In this document: piece after piece, positions 38,101 through 46,834 of the stretch
Position numbering within the stretch: position 1 is the stretch's first letter
Layout of the letters: every line of letters begins with the position of its first letter
Origin: Paraflavisolibacter caeni
GTDB taxonomy: Bacteria; Bacteroidota; Bacteroidia; Chitinophagales; Chitinophagaceae
Length of the DNA: 64,000 nt
Direction of reading: 5' to 3'
Assembly: GCF_025628885.1 (NCBI RefSeq)
Contig: NZ_JAOTIF010000008.1
Span: 62,001-126,000 of the forward strand
Made by a program: the position numbers and the translations under genes
The notes under the pieces: model-generated
What the model was told of the DNA's origin: nothing
Database searches by the model: none
Seen by the model: the letters and a program-made list of their open reading frames with translations, nothing else

Positions 38101-38398
38101 GACAACAGCAAAAAAAGAATACAAGTGGGAGCTACGGCTATACATAGCAGGCAACACGCCCAAATCAGTTACAGCATTGAACAACCTGAAGAGGTATTGT
38201 GAAGAGCACCTGAAAGATCTTTACCAGATCGAAGTCATCGACCTGCTCATCCATCCCCAACTGGCTGCAGGAGACCAGATACTGGCCGTTCCGACGCTGG
38301 TTCGAAAGGTGCCCGTCCCTATACGGAAAATAATAGGAGACCTTTCTAATGAAGAAAAAGTACTGGTGGGATTAAACATTCGCCCTTTAAAAAACTGA
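38084..38398 (+). CDS. kaiB: KaiB-like protein 1
   Basis: A 104-aa thioredoxin-like KaiB-family protein: [20 protein letters not shown], then [12 protein letters not shown], and [11 protein letters not shown] with the cis-proline region. It ends [13 protein letters not shown]. It overlaps kaiC by 17 nt and is followed after 1 nt by a second kaiB. It would bind KaiC or the adjacent kinase. Confidence 0.9.
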   Translation: MAARSKTTAKKEYKWELRLYIAGNTPKSVTALNNLKRYCEEHLKDLYQIEVIDLLIHPQLAAGDQILAVPTLVRKVPVPIRKIIGDLSNEEKVLVGLNIRPLKN

Positions 38399-38399
38399 A

Positions 38400-38723
38400 A
38401 TGCAACAAAAAGAAGAACATTTAGATGAAAAAGAGCTTCCGCAAAAGAGCACAAAAGAATATGTTCTTCGGCTGTTTATTACGGGTGCAACACCTAATTC
38501 CGTACGGGCGCTGACCAATCTCAAAAAACTTTGTGAAGTTTATCTCAAAGGAAAATACAGCCTGGAAATTATCGATGTATACCAGCAAGCAGATATAGCA
38601 GAACGGGAGCAATTGATCGCTTTACCACTTTTAATCAAAAAACTACCCTTGCCCGAAAAAAGAATGATCGGCGATCTCTCGGATACCGATAAAGTTCTAA
38701 AAGGTCTTGGGCTCAAACAGTAA
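38400..38723 (+). CDS. kaiB: KaiB-like protein 2
   Basis: A 107-aa paralogue of the preceding protein: LRLFITGATPNSVRALTNLK, EIIDVYQQADIA, LPLLIKKLPLPEKRMIGDLS. The two kaiB copies are clearly diverged, so they may have different partners. The kinase GTG start follows 2 nt after its stop. Confidence 0.9.
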   Translation: MQQKEEHLDEKELPQKSTKEYVLRLFITGATPNSVRALTNLKKLCEVYLKGKYSLEIIDVYQQADIAEREQLIALPLLIKKLPLPEKRMIGDLSDTDKVLKGLGLKQ

Positions 38724-38725
38724 TT

Positions 38726-40009
38726 GTGAAGAATGAACCAATAGATAAAACGAATAAAAACTTACTGAAGGAGCTGGAAGAGCTTCGGTTTCAACTGAAT
38801 GAGGCAAATGAAACCATTGAAGCGATCCGGACCGGCCAGATCGATGCCCTTGTGGTGCAGGGAGAAGAGGGCCATCAGTTGTATACTTTGAAAACTGCAG
38901 ATCATGCCTACCGGATGTTCATTGAAAAAATGGCTGAAGGTGCCGTCACCATCAGTACGCAGGGCCTGGTCCTTTATTGCAATACGCAATTCGCCAATAT
39001 GGTCCAACATTCAATTTCAGAAATTATAGGAACACCCTTTGAAAGTTTTATAGCTGCTGAGAACCGGGCCGAGTATGAGGTACTTTTTGAAAAATGCTGG
39101 AAAAATGATTGCAAAGGTGAAGTATGGCTGCTGGCCGGCGAGCACAAAACTCCTGTACAATTATCATTAGCCACGCTCGAGCTGTTGGAAGGTGTATCAT
39201 TAAGCATCATTCTTACAGATCTGACGACCCAGAAAAGAACGCAGCAGCAATTACTCGAAAGCAATATTCAACTGGAAGAGATCAACCGTGCATTGGAAAC
39301 AAGTAATCACGACCTGCAACAGTTTGCCTCTATTGCATCCCACGACCTCCAGGAGCCGTTACGTAAGATCCAGATGTTTACCAGTATCATGCAAGATAAA
39401 TCGGATAGGTTGCCCCATGACGCAAAAAAGCATCTTCAGAAAATCAATGACGCCGCGGCACGTATGAAAACGCTGATTATAGATGTGCTAACCTATTCAA
39501 AACTTTCGGCCAACAACTTGCAGTTGGAATGTACAAATATCAATGAGATCATCAATGAATTAAAAGAAGACTTCGAATTGATCATCGAAGAAAAAAATGC
39601 GCAAATTAACGTAGCAGAATTGCCCTACCTCAAAGTAAACAAAGGTCAGATCAGGCAGGTTTTTCAAAACATCATCAGCAATGCCTTAAAGTTTGCCAAA
39701 GCTGGCGTCCCTCCTGTCATAGAGATCACTTCCAGGCGAATAGCTGAAAAGTGTTTTGAAAGTCCCGGACAGCAGGACGGCCCTTTCTGTTTGCTCAGCA
39801 TCCGGGATAACGGGATCGGGTTTAATGACAAGTACGTGCATCGTATATTCTCCCTTTTTGAACGGCTGAACACAAAAGATAATTATGAGGGAACAGGCAT
39901 TGGATTAGCGATAGCAAAAAAAATTGTGGAAAAACACAATGGAATGATCACAGCTTTAAGCAAAGAAGGTCGAGGTACCGAATTTCAAATTATCCTGCCC
40001 ATGAATTAA
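38726..40009 (+). CDS. PAS-domain sensor histidine kinase of the kai operon
   Basis: A 427-aa cytoplasmic kinase. Start is a GTG at 38726, 2 nt after kaiB2. An N-terminal coiled coil with EAIRTGQIDALVVQGEEGHQ is followed by a PAS domain (~55-170), HisKA (ASIASHDLQEPLRKIQMF, His ~213) and HATPase (NALKFAK, DNGIGFN, GTGIGLAI). There are no membrane segments, so the input is probably a soluble ligand or KaiB/KaiC, as for SasA-type outputs. It likely phosphorylates the response regulator encoded just downstream. Confidence 0.92.
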   Translation: MKNEPIDKTNKNLLKELEELRFQLNEANETIEAIRTGQIDALVVQGEEGHQLYTLKTADHAYRMFIEKMAEGAVTISTQGLVLYCNTQFANMVQHSISEIIGTPFESFIAAENRAEYEVLFEKCWKNDCKGEVWLLAGEHKTPVQLSLATLELLEGVSLSIILTDLTTQKRTQQQLLESNIQLEEINRALETSNHDLQQFASIASHDLQEPLRKIQMFTSIMQDKSDRLPHDAKKHLQKINDAAARMKTLIIDVLTYSKLSANNLQLECTNINEIINELKEDFELIIEEKNAQINVAELPYLKVNKGQIRQVFQNIISNALKFAKAGVPPVIEITSRRIAEKCFESPGQQDGPFCLLSIRDNGIGFNDKYVHRIFSLFERLNTKDNYEGTGIGLAIAKKIVEKHNGMITALSKEGRGTEFQIILPMN

Positions 40010-40030
40010 ACACGTATCTTGCCTAAAGTT

Positions 40031-40462
40031 ATGTTGAAAACAAGAATTTTATTAGCAGAAGATGATCTGGACGATCAGGAATTCTTTAGCGACTTTATGC
40101 AAGACCGGGATGATGTTATTTTAATGCCCATAGTTGAAAACGGCGAGTCGGTGATTCAACTATTGGATAGTATTGTAAACACCGATGAACTGCCACACAT
40201 AATCGTCCTCGATCAGAATATGCCAAAAATGAATGGTCTTCAAACCCTGCAACACCTGAAAAATAGTGAGCGGTATGCACGTATACCCGTATGTATTTAT
40301 TCTACTTATACGGATGAGACACTCATTAAAAATGGTTCTGCCCTTGGTGCCTGCGTCGTATTGTCAAAACCCTTCTCAAAAGAGGGATACGATCAAATGA
40401 TAGATACCTTATGTAAGGCCTGTGGCTCCTCAAAAATGACTACCACCAAACACAATCGCTGA
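40031..40462 (+). CDS. Single-domain response regulator of the kai operon
   Basis: A 143-aa receiver-only protein of the Rcp1 type. ATG 40031 gives MLKTRILLAEDDLDDQEFF. The phospho-acceptor Asp lies in IIVLDQNMPKMNG, the conserved Ser/Thr in CIYSTYTD and the Lys in VLSKPFS. There is no output domain, so it acts by protein-protein contact or as a phosphate sink. It closes the kaiC-kaiB-kaiB-kinase series, 21 bp after the kinase. Confidence 0.9.
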   Translation: MLKTRILLAEDDLDDQEFFSDFMQDRDDVILMPIVENGESVIQLLDSIVNTDELPHIIVLDQNMPKMNGLQTLQHLKNSERYARIPVCIYSTYTDETLIKNGSALGACVVLSKPFSKEGYDQMIDTLCKACGSSKMTTTKHNR

Positions 40463-40509
40463 TCATTTCATAAATTACTTATGTTCTGGTATGAAGAAGA
40501 AGTAAGCAA

Positions 40510-40558
40510 GTCCTGACAGCTTGAATGAGCTCAAGTTTGCGCACTCAGCTGCCAGGAC
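40510..40558. terminator. Long hairpin between the kai operon and the subtilisin gene
   Basis: GTCCTGACAGCT (40510-40521) pairs with AGCTGCCAGGAC (40547-40558) with one mismatch, across a 25-nt loop. It lies between convergent genes and has no strong T-run. Probably a bidirectional transcription barrier. Confidence 0.5.
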
Positions 40559-40624
40559 AGGCATAAGTAATCAACGGATCGTCTTCATCGCAGTAGGACA
40601 GTTTAGACATCGACTACATCATAC

Positions 40625-43252
40625 TTACTGGTAAAGCGGTTGCCCACGCCATAATAATTCATCTTCTTTTTTGGCACTCCAGATGTTAAAATAAGTAAGT
40701 GAGCCTTCTTTCCTCGGTGCTGGAGTACCCATCTCCCTCCGTCCCAACCTGGTGCCATCCGTAATTTGCATGCTCGGAGCACTGCTGGCATCACTGTCAT
40801 TGACCGTTGCGGCATGATTGCTCCAGTTGTTATCATCAGCCACGTGCAAACGATAGAACAATTGGTTGGCCTGCTTCAATTGATCCCAGGCAGCACTCGG
40901 TAAGGTGAATGGAGTCTGCGTCAGCATAGCATCCTGCCAGGAGGCATAGAAGTTACCGTCATTGCGTTCGCTGCCATGTCCGTCAAAATCAAACAAGTCG
41001 GCCCGTATGGCCACCTCTACGGCATACATCGCCCTTCCTCCCATACCGATTTGGAAAGTGGGGGCTGGATCCTCCCTGCTGATGCTGGATGGGCCGGTGA
41101 TAAACAACTGGCCGGTATTGGGCTGCTCACCGCCGCCTCCACCACCTCCGGTAATTTGCATGCTCGGAGCACTGCTGGCATCACTGTCATTGACCGTTGC
41201 GGCATGATTGCTCCAGTTGTTATCATCAGCCACGTGCAAACGATAGAACAATTGGTTGGCCTGCTTCAATTGATCCCAGGCAGCACTCGGTAAGGTGAAT
41301 GGAGTCTGCGTCAACATGGCTTCCTGCCAGGAGGCATAGAAGTTACCGTCATTGCGTTCGCTGCCATGTCCATCAAAGTCAAACAGGTCAGAGCGTGTGG
41401 CTACTTCCACAGCGTACATCGCCCTTCCACCCATGCCGATTTGGAACGTTGGGGCGGCATCCTGCCTGCTGATACTACTAGGTCCGGTGATAAAGAGTTG
41501 ACCTGTGGGTTGCCCACCACCGCCGCCTCCACCACTGGTTCCCCTAGCCTTTTCGACAGCCTTGAGGGCATTCACACGACCATAGCCATAGAGGTTACTG
41601 TGACCATTACTGTCGTAATTGCCATTGGCCTGGTCAATTTTATCGGTTGTATCCCGCAGGATCTCCCGTACCTGCTGAACCGTCAGTTCTGGTTTTACAG
41701 AAAGGATTAGCCCTGTAATACCTGCCACCAGTGGTGTGGCTGAAGAGGTACCACCAAAATCATCGGTATAATCGTTATCACCTGCCGGGTGGGATACGCC
41801 CGTATCCGGGTCAGGATTATAGCCGTTATTGCCACGCCTGTCTACTGTAAAGATCCGGCGCTCACTCCTGTCTCCACTCGAAGGCGCACAGATAAAGACC
41901 TCAGGCCCAAAATCACTGTACCACGCACGGCGCTCGTTGTTGGTAGAGGCTCCTACGGCAAACACTTCAGGATTGGCAGCATAACCATCATTGCTCACAG
42001 ATTCATTACCATTACCTGCAGCCCAGAACACAGGAATACCCTTTCCGCCCCTTCCCTTGGTCACACAATAGTGAATGGCAGCCCGCACGTTATCAGGCAA
42101 CGGATCTACAGCCCCCGTACCATCGGCAGGCCCCCAACTACAACTGATCACATCTGCACCCTGGTCGGCCACCCACTGGAACATTTCGGCTTCTTCTACT
42201 GTACCCAGGAAGTCAGGCGTGTGTATGGCAATGAGAGAACAGTCAGGTGCAGCACCGGAAGCCTTGACACCTTTGGCCACCGCCACACCGGCACAGGCAG
42301 TACCATGATTTTCACTGCTCAAATTGGGATTGCCATCCGAATCACCGGTAGCAAAGTCAAACTGGACAACCACCTTTCCATCAAATTCAGGGTGCCCGGT
42401 ATCAACGCCATCATCCAGGATGGCCACCTTGATCGTGTTACTGCCCTTGGTGATATTCCAGGCATCCGTCACTTTTGCAGTTTGCAGGTGCCACTGCTGC
42501 GATAAAAATTCTGTACGCGGCTGCACTTCCCGCACAGCCAGGGGCGTGACAATTTTCTTGACCTTGCTCTTTTCTTTTTCGAGGATGCCTTGCCGTAAGT
42601 GGTGGCGCTGTACAAAATTAGGATGGGCAAATACCGCCATACCTGATTCATAATAAAGATTCGCAAGCACTACCGGCCCGTTATCGCCTTCAGCTTCCGG
42701 TGCCCGCAACACGTAACCATTAGGAGCATAATCCAGCTCTTTCACGATTTCCACCCTGTAGCGGCTGTTTAATTCATCGATCTCCCTGCGACTGATGTTC
42801 TCCTTGAATTGAACGGCAAACTCCCTGGTAATGAACATCAGGTCGTCAAGGTTGCGTACAGGAACATCCTTGTTACGCCGGAAGGCAATGGCGGCATATT
42901 CAACAGGGGATTCTGACTTCAGGTTCCTGACGGCAGCAGTCAAAGTCCGCTCCCCATTGCCATAAGCTGGTAAACTGGCACCTAGCCGGCTATGGTCTGC
43001 ACGGTATACCTGTAAAGCGTAGTAAGGAATAAATCCAATATTCTCAGAAACTTCATGCAACAACCGGGAAGCTTCTTGTGATAAGGAGCCATCTCGCGAA
43101 TCCCGGCCAACTTTATAGCGCACCGCAAAAACAGAAGGATCCTTCACCAGGGGGATCCTCTGGCCATTGGTGTAGTAATAGGAATTTTTGTCTTCCTGGT
43201 TGCCAGAAGTTCTGTTGGTAGTGTTTGCAGGAGGCGCAATTACATTTTTCAT
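40625..43252 (-). CDS. Subtilisin-family (S8) protease with duplicated C-terminal domain
   Basis: An 875-aa protein. The catalytic triad is visible: Asp280 in VAILDDGVD, His316 in NHGTAC, Ser503 in GTSSATP, with the oxyanion Asn in AAGNGN. Residues ~1-240 look like a fervidolysin-type prodomain (FAVQFKENISRREIDELNSR). After a poly-Gly linker come two ~120-aa near-identical domains (each starting GQLFITGPSSIS, containing LFDFDGHGSERNDGNFYASW) joined by another Gly run. The first residues (MKNVIAPPANTTNR) are not a signal peptide. It follows the 1160-aa gene by 10 bp, so it is the last gene of that operon. Confidence 0.92.
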   Translation of the reverse strand: MKNVIAPPANTTNRTSGNQEDKNSYYYTNGQRIPLVKDPSVFAVRYKVGRDSRDGSLSQEASRLLHEVSENIGFIPYYALQVYRADHSRLGASLPAYGNGERTLTAAVRNLKSESPVEYAAIAFRRNKDVPVRNLDDLMFITREFAVQFKENISRREIDELNSRYRVEIVKELDYAPNGYVLRAPEAEGDNGPVVLANLYYESGMAVFAHPNFVQRHHLRQGILEKEKSKVKKIVTPLAVREVQPRTEFLSQQWHLQTAKVTDAWNITKGSNTIKVAILDDGVDTGHPEFDGKVVVQFDFATGDSDGNPNLSSENHGTACAGVAVAKGVKASGAAPDCSLIAIHTPDFLGTVEEAEMFQWVADQGADVISCSWGPADGTGAVDPLPDNVRAAIHYCVTKGRGGKGIPVFWAAGNGNESVSNDGYAANPEVFAVGASTNNERRAWYSDFGPEVFICAPSSGDRSERRIFTVDRRGNNGYNPDPDTGVSHPAGDNDYTDDFGGTSSATPLVAGITGLILSVKPELTVQQVREILRDTTDKIDQANGNYDSNGHSNLYGYGRVNALKAVEKARGTSGGGGGGGQPTGQLFITGPSSISRQDAAPTFQIGMGGRAMYAVEVATRSDLFDFDGHGSERNDGNFYASWQEAMLTQTPFTLPSAAWDQLKQANQLFYRLHVADDNNWSNHAATVNDSDASSAPSMQITGGGGGGGEQPNTGQLFITGPSSISREDPAPTFQIGMGGRAMYAVEVAIRADLFDFDGHGSERNDGNFYASWQDAMLTQTPFTLPSAAWDQLKQANQLFYRLHVADDNNWSNHAATVNDSDASSAPSMQITDGTRLGRREMGTPAPRKEGSLTYFNIWSAKKEDELLWRGQPLYQ
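40761..41525. repeat. 390-bp tandem duplication in the subtilisin gene
   Basis: GTAATTTGCATGCTCGGAGC recurs at 40761 and 41151, and the copies stay nearly identical for about 375 bp. The period is 390 bp, or 130 codons, keeping frame. The boundaries fall in the Gly-rich linkers. The low divergence suggests a recent domain duplication that could still expand or contract. Confidence 0.85.
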
Positions 43253-43262
43253 GATACACTTT

Positions 43263-46200
43263 TTAAAGGTTTAGTATCTCTTTCGTTAAACTCACAGGCC
43301 CGGATTGATCCAATTCCCAAAGGAACCAGTCAGAGGTTTCGGCCGCCCGGTCACTGAATAGCTTCGTGACACGGACTTCCAGTGTGTGCCGCTCCAGGTA
43401 GGTAGTAAGCGGCAGTATGATCTCGATATCAAATATTCTTGCTTGTTCTGTGAGCTGTCCGGTATAGGTGCCTTCTACACCCTGAACCCTTGCTTCTACA
43501 TCCAAGCGCAGAAGCTGGTGATTGGAAAAGTTGAGCAGGTTGATAAAAACAACATTCCTGTAGATCTCTTCCACAAAGCTGCGGACTTCCTCGATCGCCA
43601 CCGGGTCACCAGGGGGCAGGCTGTAAACCGGCAACAGGCCGGTGCTTCCGGTACTCACCTGGTAGGTCCCGCCGGCTGCTATGGAAGCTTCCACAGGTAC
43701 CCGTTCAGCTACCGCAGATCCGGCATAGCGCACAAGGTCACTGACCTCAATGGCACGGTCGATGCAATTGGTAATTTTTACCTGCCCATCGGCAGCTTGC
43801 GTGTCCAGGGGACCATTTTCCCAGGGCCCCAGGATCCTGTCCAACTTCAACAGCAAATTGGAATGAAATACACTCTCATCTGCCAGGGTAAAAGAAACAC
43901 TCCCGGAAAGACCAGGCGTCTCCAGCACTTTCTTCATCAGCTGCCAGGAGGCAAGGTCCATCCCGAAATAGGTACTGATAAAAGGTCCCTCGGTGTCCAG
44001 CACGCTGGCCTGGCTGTTGGCAGCCATACCGGGATCCAATGCCCAGTTGAAGGTGACCGATTCTGCCGCCAGGTCAGTGAGGTAATGTAAGCTGGGTGCA
44101 GAGTCAAAGGCTTTTAATCGTTCCAGCAACGCTGCCCGCTTAAATTCAGGGAAGTCAGGCTGCAGGGTGGCCCGTAATTCCACACGGTTATTGGCCGGTG
44201 TGTCAACATCAAGCAGGGCGTTCAGGAAAATTAATGGCCTGTATGCATCCTCCTGCCCTTTTTCCCGCCGGCTGATACAGAACTGGTCTGGTACTACCAG
44301 GAACTGCCCTGGTTGCGGCAGGGACCGGTATACTTTATAGTCCGGATCCTGAATTTCAGTGATTTCTTCATAAAGGCGGTACCTCGTTTGCCCCAGGGTC
44401 AGGGCCTCCTGGCAGCCTATGGACGTAGCAGTACCGTTCTGTACCTCCTGGTAAAAACGGCCGAAAAGGTTGCAGGGAAAAAAAAGCTCCTGTGCCTGCC
44501 GGCGTACCTGGGTGCAGATACCATATTCCACTTGCGCAACCAGGGCAGCAATACTGGCATTAAGGGTCAGCTGCTCATGAACCGCCACTGCCACTTCTGG
44601 CCTGGCAGTGACTATGGTCTCATGCGGCCTTACTGTGGAAACCGCAACACTGGTTGCGGCAGTGGTAGCGGCATGCAGGGGAATAGCTTTTGGAAACCGT
44701 GCCCTGCGGCCCGGAGCACGGGCTTGTTCTTCCTCTGCGCTAAGCGCCCGGTAGCGCAATTCAGCTCCCGGCTGCACATAGGTCATCGTGGTGGCATCCA
44801 GGTAGGATGTGCCACGGCGTTTTTCTCTTTCTTCATTGGAATAGACAATGGGCGTATAAAGGGCCTTGCCCCCGAAAGTAAAGACAAGGTCATCTTTCTG
44901 CACAGGCACATAAGCCGTAAATGCATAAGTGATTTGTACACCAACCTTTTCGGACTGGAAGCCTGCTACCGACAAGGCCCCATAGGCCAGGCGTACCCAA
45001 TCATTGAGCAATTCCACTTCGCAAATGACAGCTTCACCGCTTCTGCTCATGGTTGTGGAAAAGGCATGCTGCTTCACCGTTCCGTCGCTCTCGTCTACAA
45101 AGGGGATCGTCAGGAAAACCACCATCCTGATCACCGGTACCGCGCTGGCTGTAGCAATGCCATTATTGCTAAGCGCTTCAGCAGTCTGGCTGCTTTTATC
45201 CGGCTGCAGGGTAAAACGGATGGTACCCTTAAGCGCTGGCTTACCGCTGCTGGTGACGCCGGTACGTTCAAAGGAAAAATGAAAAGGACTGCTGTCTGTA
45301 GCTACATCAGCAGCAGGTGTCACCAGGGTAAACTCCGGCGCATACCAGCAATGCTCAAGACGGGCGATCCGGTCTGGCCAGTAAGGTGCATTAATGTCGA
45401 CGACAACAGGAAGGTGCCGCAAAGGCTCCTTTTCCCCCACTGCTATATAGACATCATCAAGCATAACCGCCGTTTCCACCTGGGGCTTCACATAGGGCCG
45501 CACAGCAATGGAGGCCGTGGCGTTGGGCTTTGATGCCAGTGAAACAGAAGTGATCTTGTTGCCGCTGGCAACCACCTCCAGGTTGTTGTTACCCGGAGCA
45601 CGCCGGCTTTGTTCAGCACGTACCCGCCGGGCTACAGGAGCAGTAACAGCTGGATTACCCGGCTGCTGGGCAACCAGGTGTACATAATCGTCCCAGTTCT
45701 GGTGTACAAGAACGCCGCCAAGGAGCTGGCTGAAGGAGATACCCAATTCAACGGTTTTCAGGCCCCATCCACTGACCTTTTCGGTATAATCAAGGTGAAA
45801 GCTTTCATGAGGCTCCGGGCGTAGCGTATAAACAGTTTCAGCCCCACTAAAGGAAGGGGCCTGCTGCAGGATCACGGACGACTGCCGCATAAAGAGGCGT
45901 GCCAGCGTTTCCGGGGCTATGGCCTCCGTACTACCGCCTTCCGCCTCTACCAGTACAATGCCCTCCGCAGCCAGTTGAGGGATCAGCCGGTACAGGTCTG
46001 CTTCTGTAAGCTGCCCCTCCGCATCCTGGTAGCGGCTGAGAAATCGGTGTATAGCCGCCCACGATCCGGAAAGATGAACAGTTTGTGCGGCTATGGCTAT
46101 CCGGTAAGAGATTTGGGCCGAACACCGCAGGCGTGAAGGATTTTGATCCAGGGCATCCAGAACTTCCAGGGTCTGTTCCCTGCTCAGCCGGATGTTGAGC

Positions 46201-46712
46201 GCAGCCCTGGCTTCAGTTCCCTGCCCTTCCGCCTGGGCGAGTTGTTCTGGTCGAATGCCTCCGCTCCAGCTCACGCTATAAACAACCTTGCGGGCAAAAA
46301 GACGCTGGTAGTTCCTGTTACTTCCTAATGCCAGGCTGTCCAATACAGCCTTGTCTACACCGGTCTGCAGCTCTATCACCAGCATACCGCCCTCGATCAG
46401 CGGCTGTATATTGGTTTCACTGGGTGCCGGCGCCTTGTTGAGAATAAGCGATAAGTTTAGTATGGGACCGCCGCCGCTGCCATAAACCAGCCGCGGCACT
46501 TGTGGCAATACGTAAGTAACCCCAGCCTCAATTTGGTCGTTGATGAGTACCGTCTCGGTACTGCCATCTGTAAGTGTAATAGTTTGTGATACCCATGCGG
46601 CTTCCCGGTTGGTAGTTTTGGGAGGTCCTTTATCCGGTTTGGTTACCGGGGGAGGGGAAATAAGATCGCTACGGGATTTTTTTACATCCTCGGAAGTTTG
46701 TATCTGTGCCAT
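43263..46712 (-). CDS. Large protein of unknown function in the lytic-enzyme operon
   Basis: About 1149 aa from ATG 46712 (MAQIQTSEDVKKSRSD); a TTG 33 nt upstream is less likely. No signal peptide or membrane segment. I recognise no family. It looks beta-rich throughout, with repeated AVAVHEQLTLNASIAALVAQ-like and VEVELLNDW-like segments, and a region with VKITNCIDRAIEVSDLVRYA near residue ~1000. The codon use is GC-rich, like its neighbours. It lies between the 882-aa-frame gene and the subtilisin gene (10 bp gap). A structural or carrier role for the operon's enzymes is possible but unsupported by motifs. Confidence 0.75.
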   Translation of the reverse strand: MAQIQTSEDVKKSRSDLISPPPVTKPDKGPPKTTNREAAWVSQTITLTDGSTETVLINDQIEAGVTYVLPQVPRLVYGSGGGPILNLSLILNKAPAPSETNIQPLIEGGMLVIELQTGVDKAVLDSLALGSNRNYQRLFARKVVYSVSWSGGIRPEQLAQAEGQGTEARAALNIRLSREQTLEVLDALDQNPSRLRCSAQISYRIAIAAQTVHLSGSWAAIHRFLSRYQDAEGQLTEADLYRLIPQLAAEGIVLVEAEGGSTEAIAPETLARLFMRQSSVILQQAPSFSGAETVYTLRPEPHESFHLDYTEKVSGWGLKTVELGISFSQLLGGVLVHQNWDDYVHLVAQQPGNPAVTAPVARRVRAEQSRRAPGNNNLEVVASGNKITSVSLASKPNATASIAVRPYVKPQVETAVMLDDVYIAVGEKEPLRHLPVVVDINAPYWPDRIARLEHCWYAPEFTLVTPAADVATDSSPFHFSFERTGVTSSGKPALKGTIRFTLQPDKSSQTAEALSNNGIATASAVPVIRMVVFLTIPFVDESDGTVKQHAFSTTMSRSGEAVICEVELLNDWVRLAYGALSVAGFQSEKVGVQITYAFTAYVPVQKDDLVFTFGGKALYTPIVYSNEEREKRRGTSYLDATTMTYVQPGAELRYRALSAEEEQARAPGRRARFPKAIPLHAATTAATSVAVSTVRPHETIVTARPEVAVAVHEQLTLNASIAALVAQVEYGICTQVRRQAQELFFPCNLFGRFYQEVQNGTATSIGCQEALTLGQTRYRLYEEITEIQDPDYKVYRSLPQPGQFLVVPDQFCISRREKGQEDAYRPLIFLNALLDVDTPANNRVELRATLQPDFPEFKRAALLERLKAFDSAPSLHYLTDLAAESVTFNWALDPGMAANSQASVLDTEGPFISTYFGMDLASWQLMKKVLETPGLSGSVSFTLADESVFHSNLLLKLDRILGPWENGPLDTQAADGQVKITNCIDRAIEVSDLVRYAGSAVAERVPVEASIAAGGTYQVSTGSTGLLPVYSLPPGDPVAIEEVRSFVEEIYRNVVFINLLNFSNHQLLRLDVEARVQGVEGTYTGQLTEQARIFDIEIILPLTTYLERHTLEVRVTKLFSDRAAETSDWFLWELDQSGPVSLTKEILNL

Positions 46713-46834
46713 AACGAAGCGATTAAGTAGGTTGAACACTGGCAATACTACAGCGCAGGCCGGCAGGCACAGGTGTTAATACCCGCAGCCTGCTGCCTGG
46801 TTGTACTGTGCTGACAAAAGGCTTATAAAAGGTC

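Noticed and set aside
41789-42505. A 238-aa open frame on the plus strand opposite the subtilisin gene
   Set aside because: The minus strand carries a full catalytic triad and domain structure; the plus frame shows no motif or ribosome site.
44313-45533. A 406-aa open frame on the plus strand
   Set aside because: It lies entirely antisense to the 1149-aa gene. It has low-complexity Cys/His/Arg-rich composition and no family likeness; such frames are common opposite GC-rich coding DNA.
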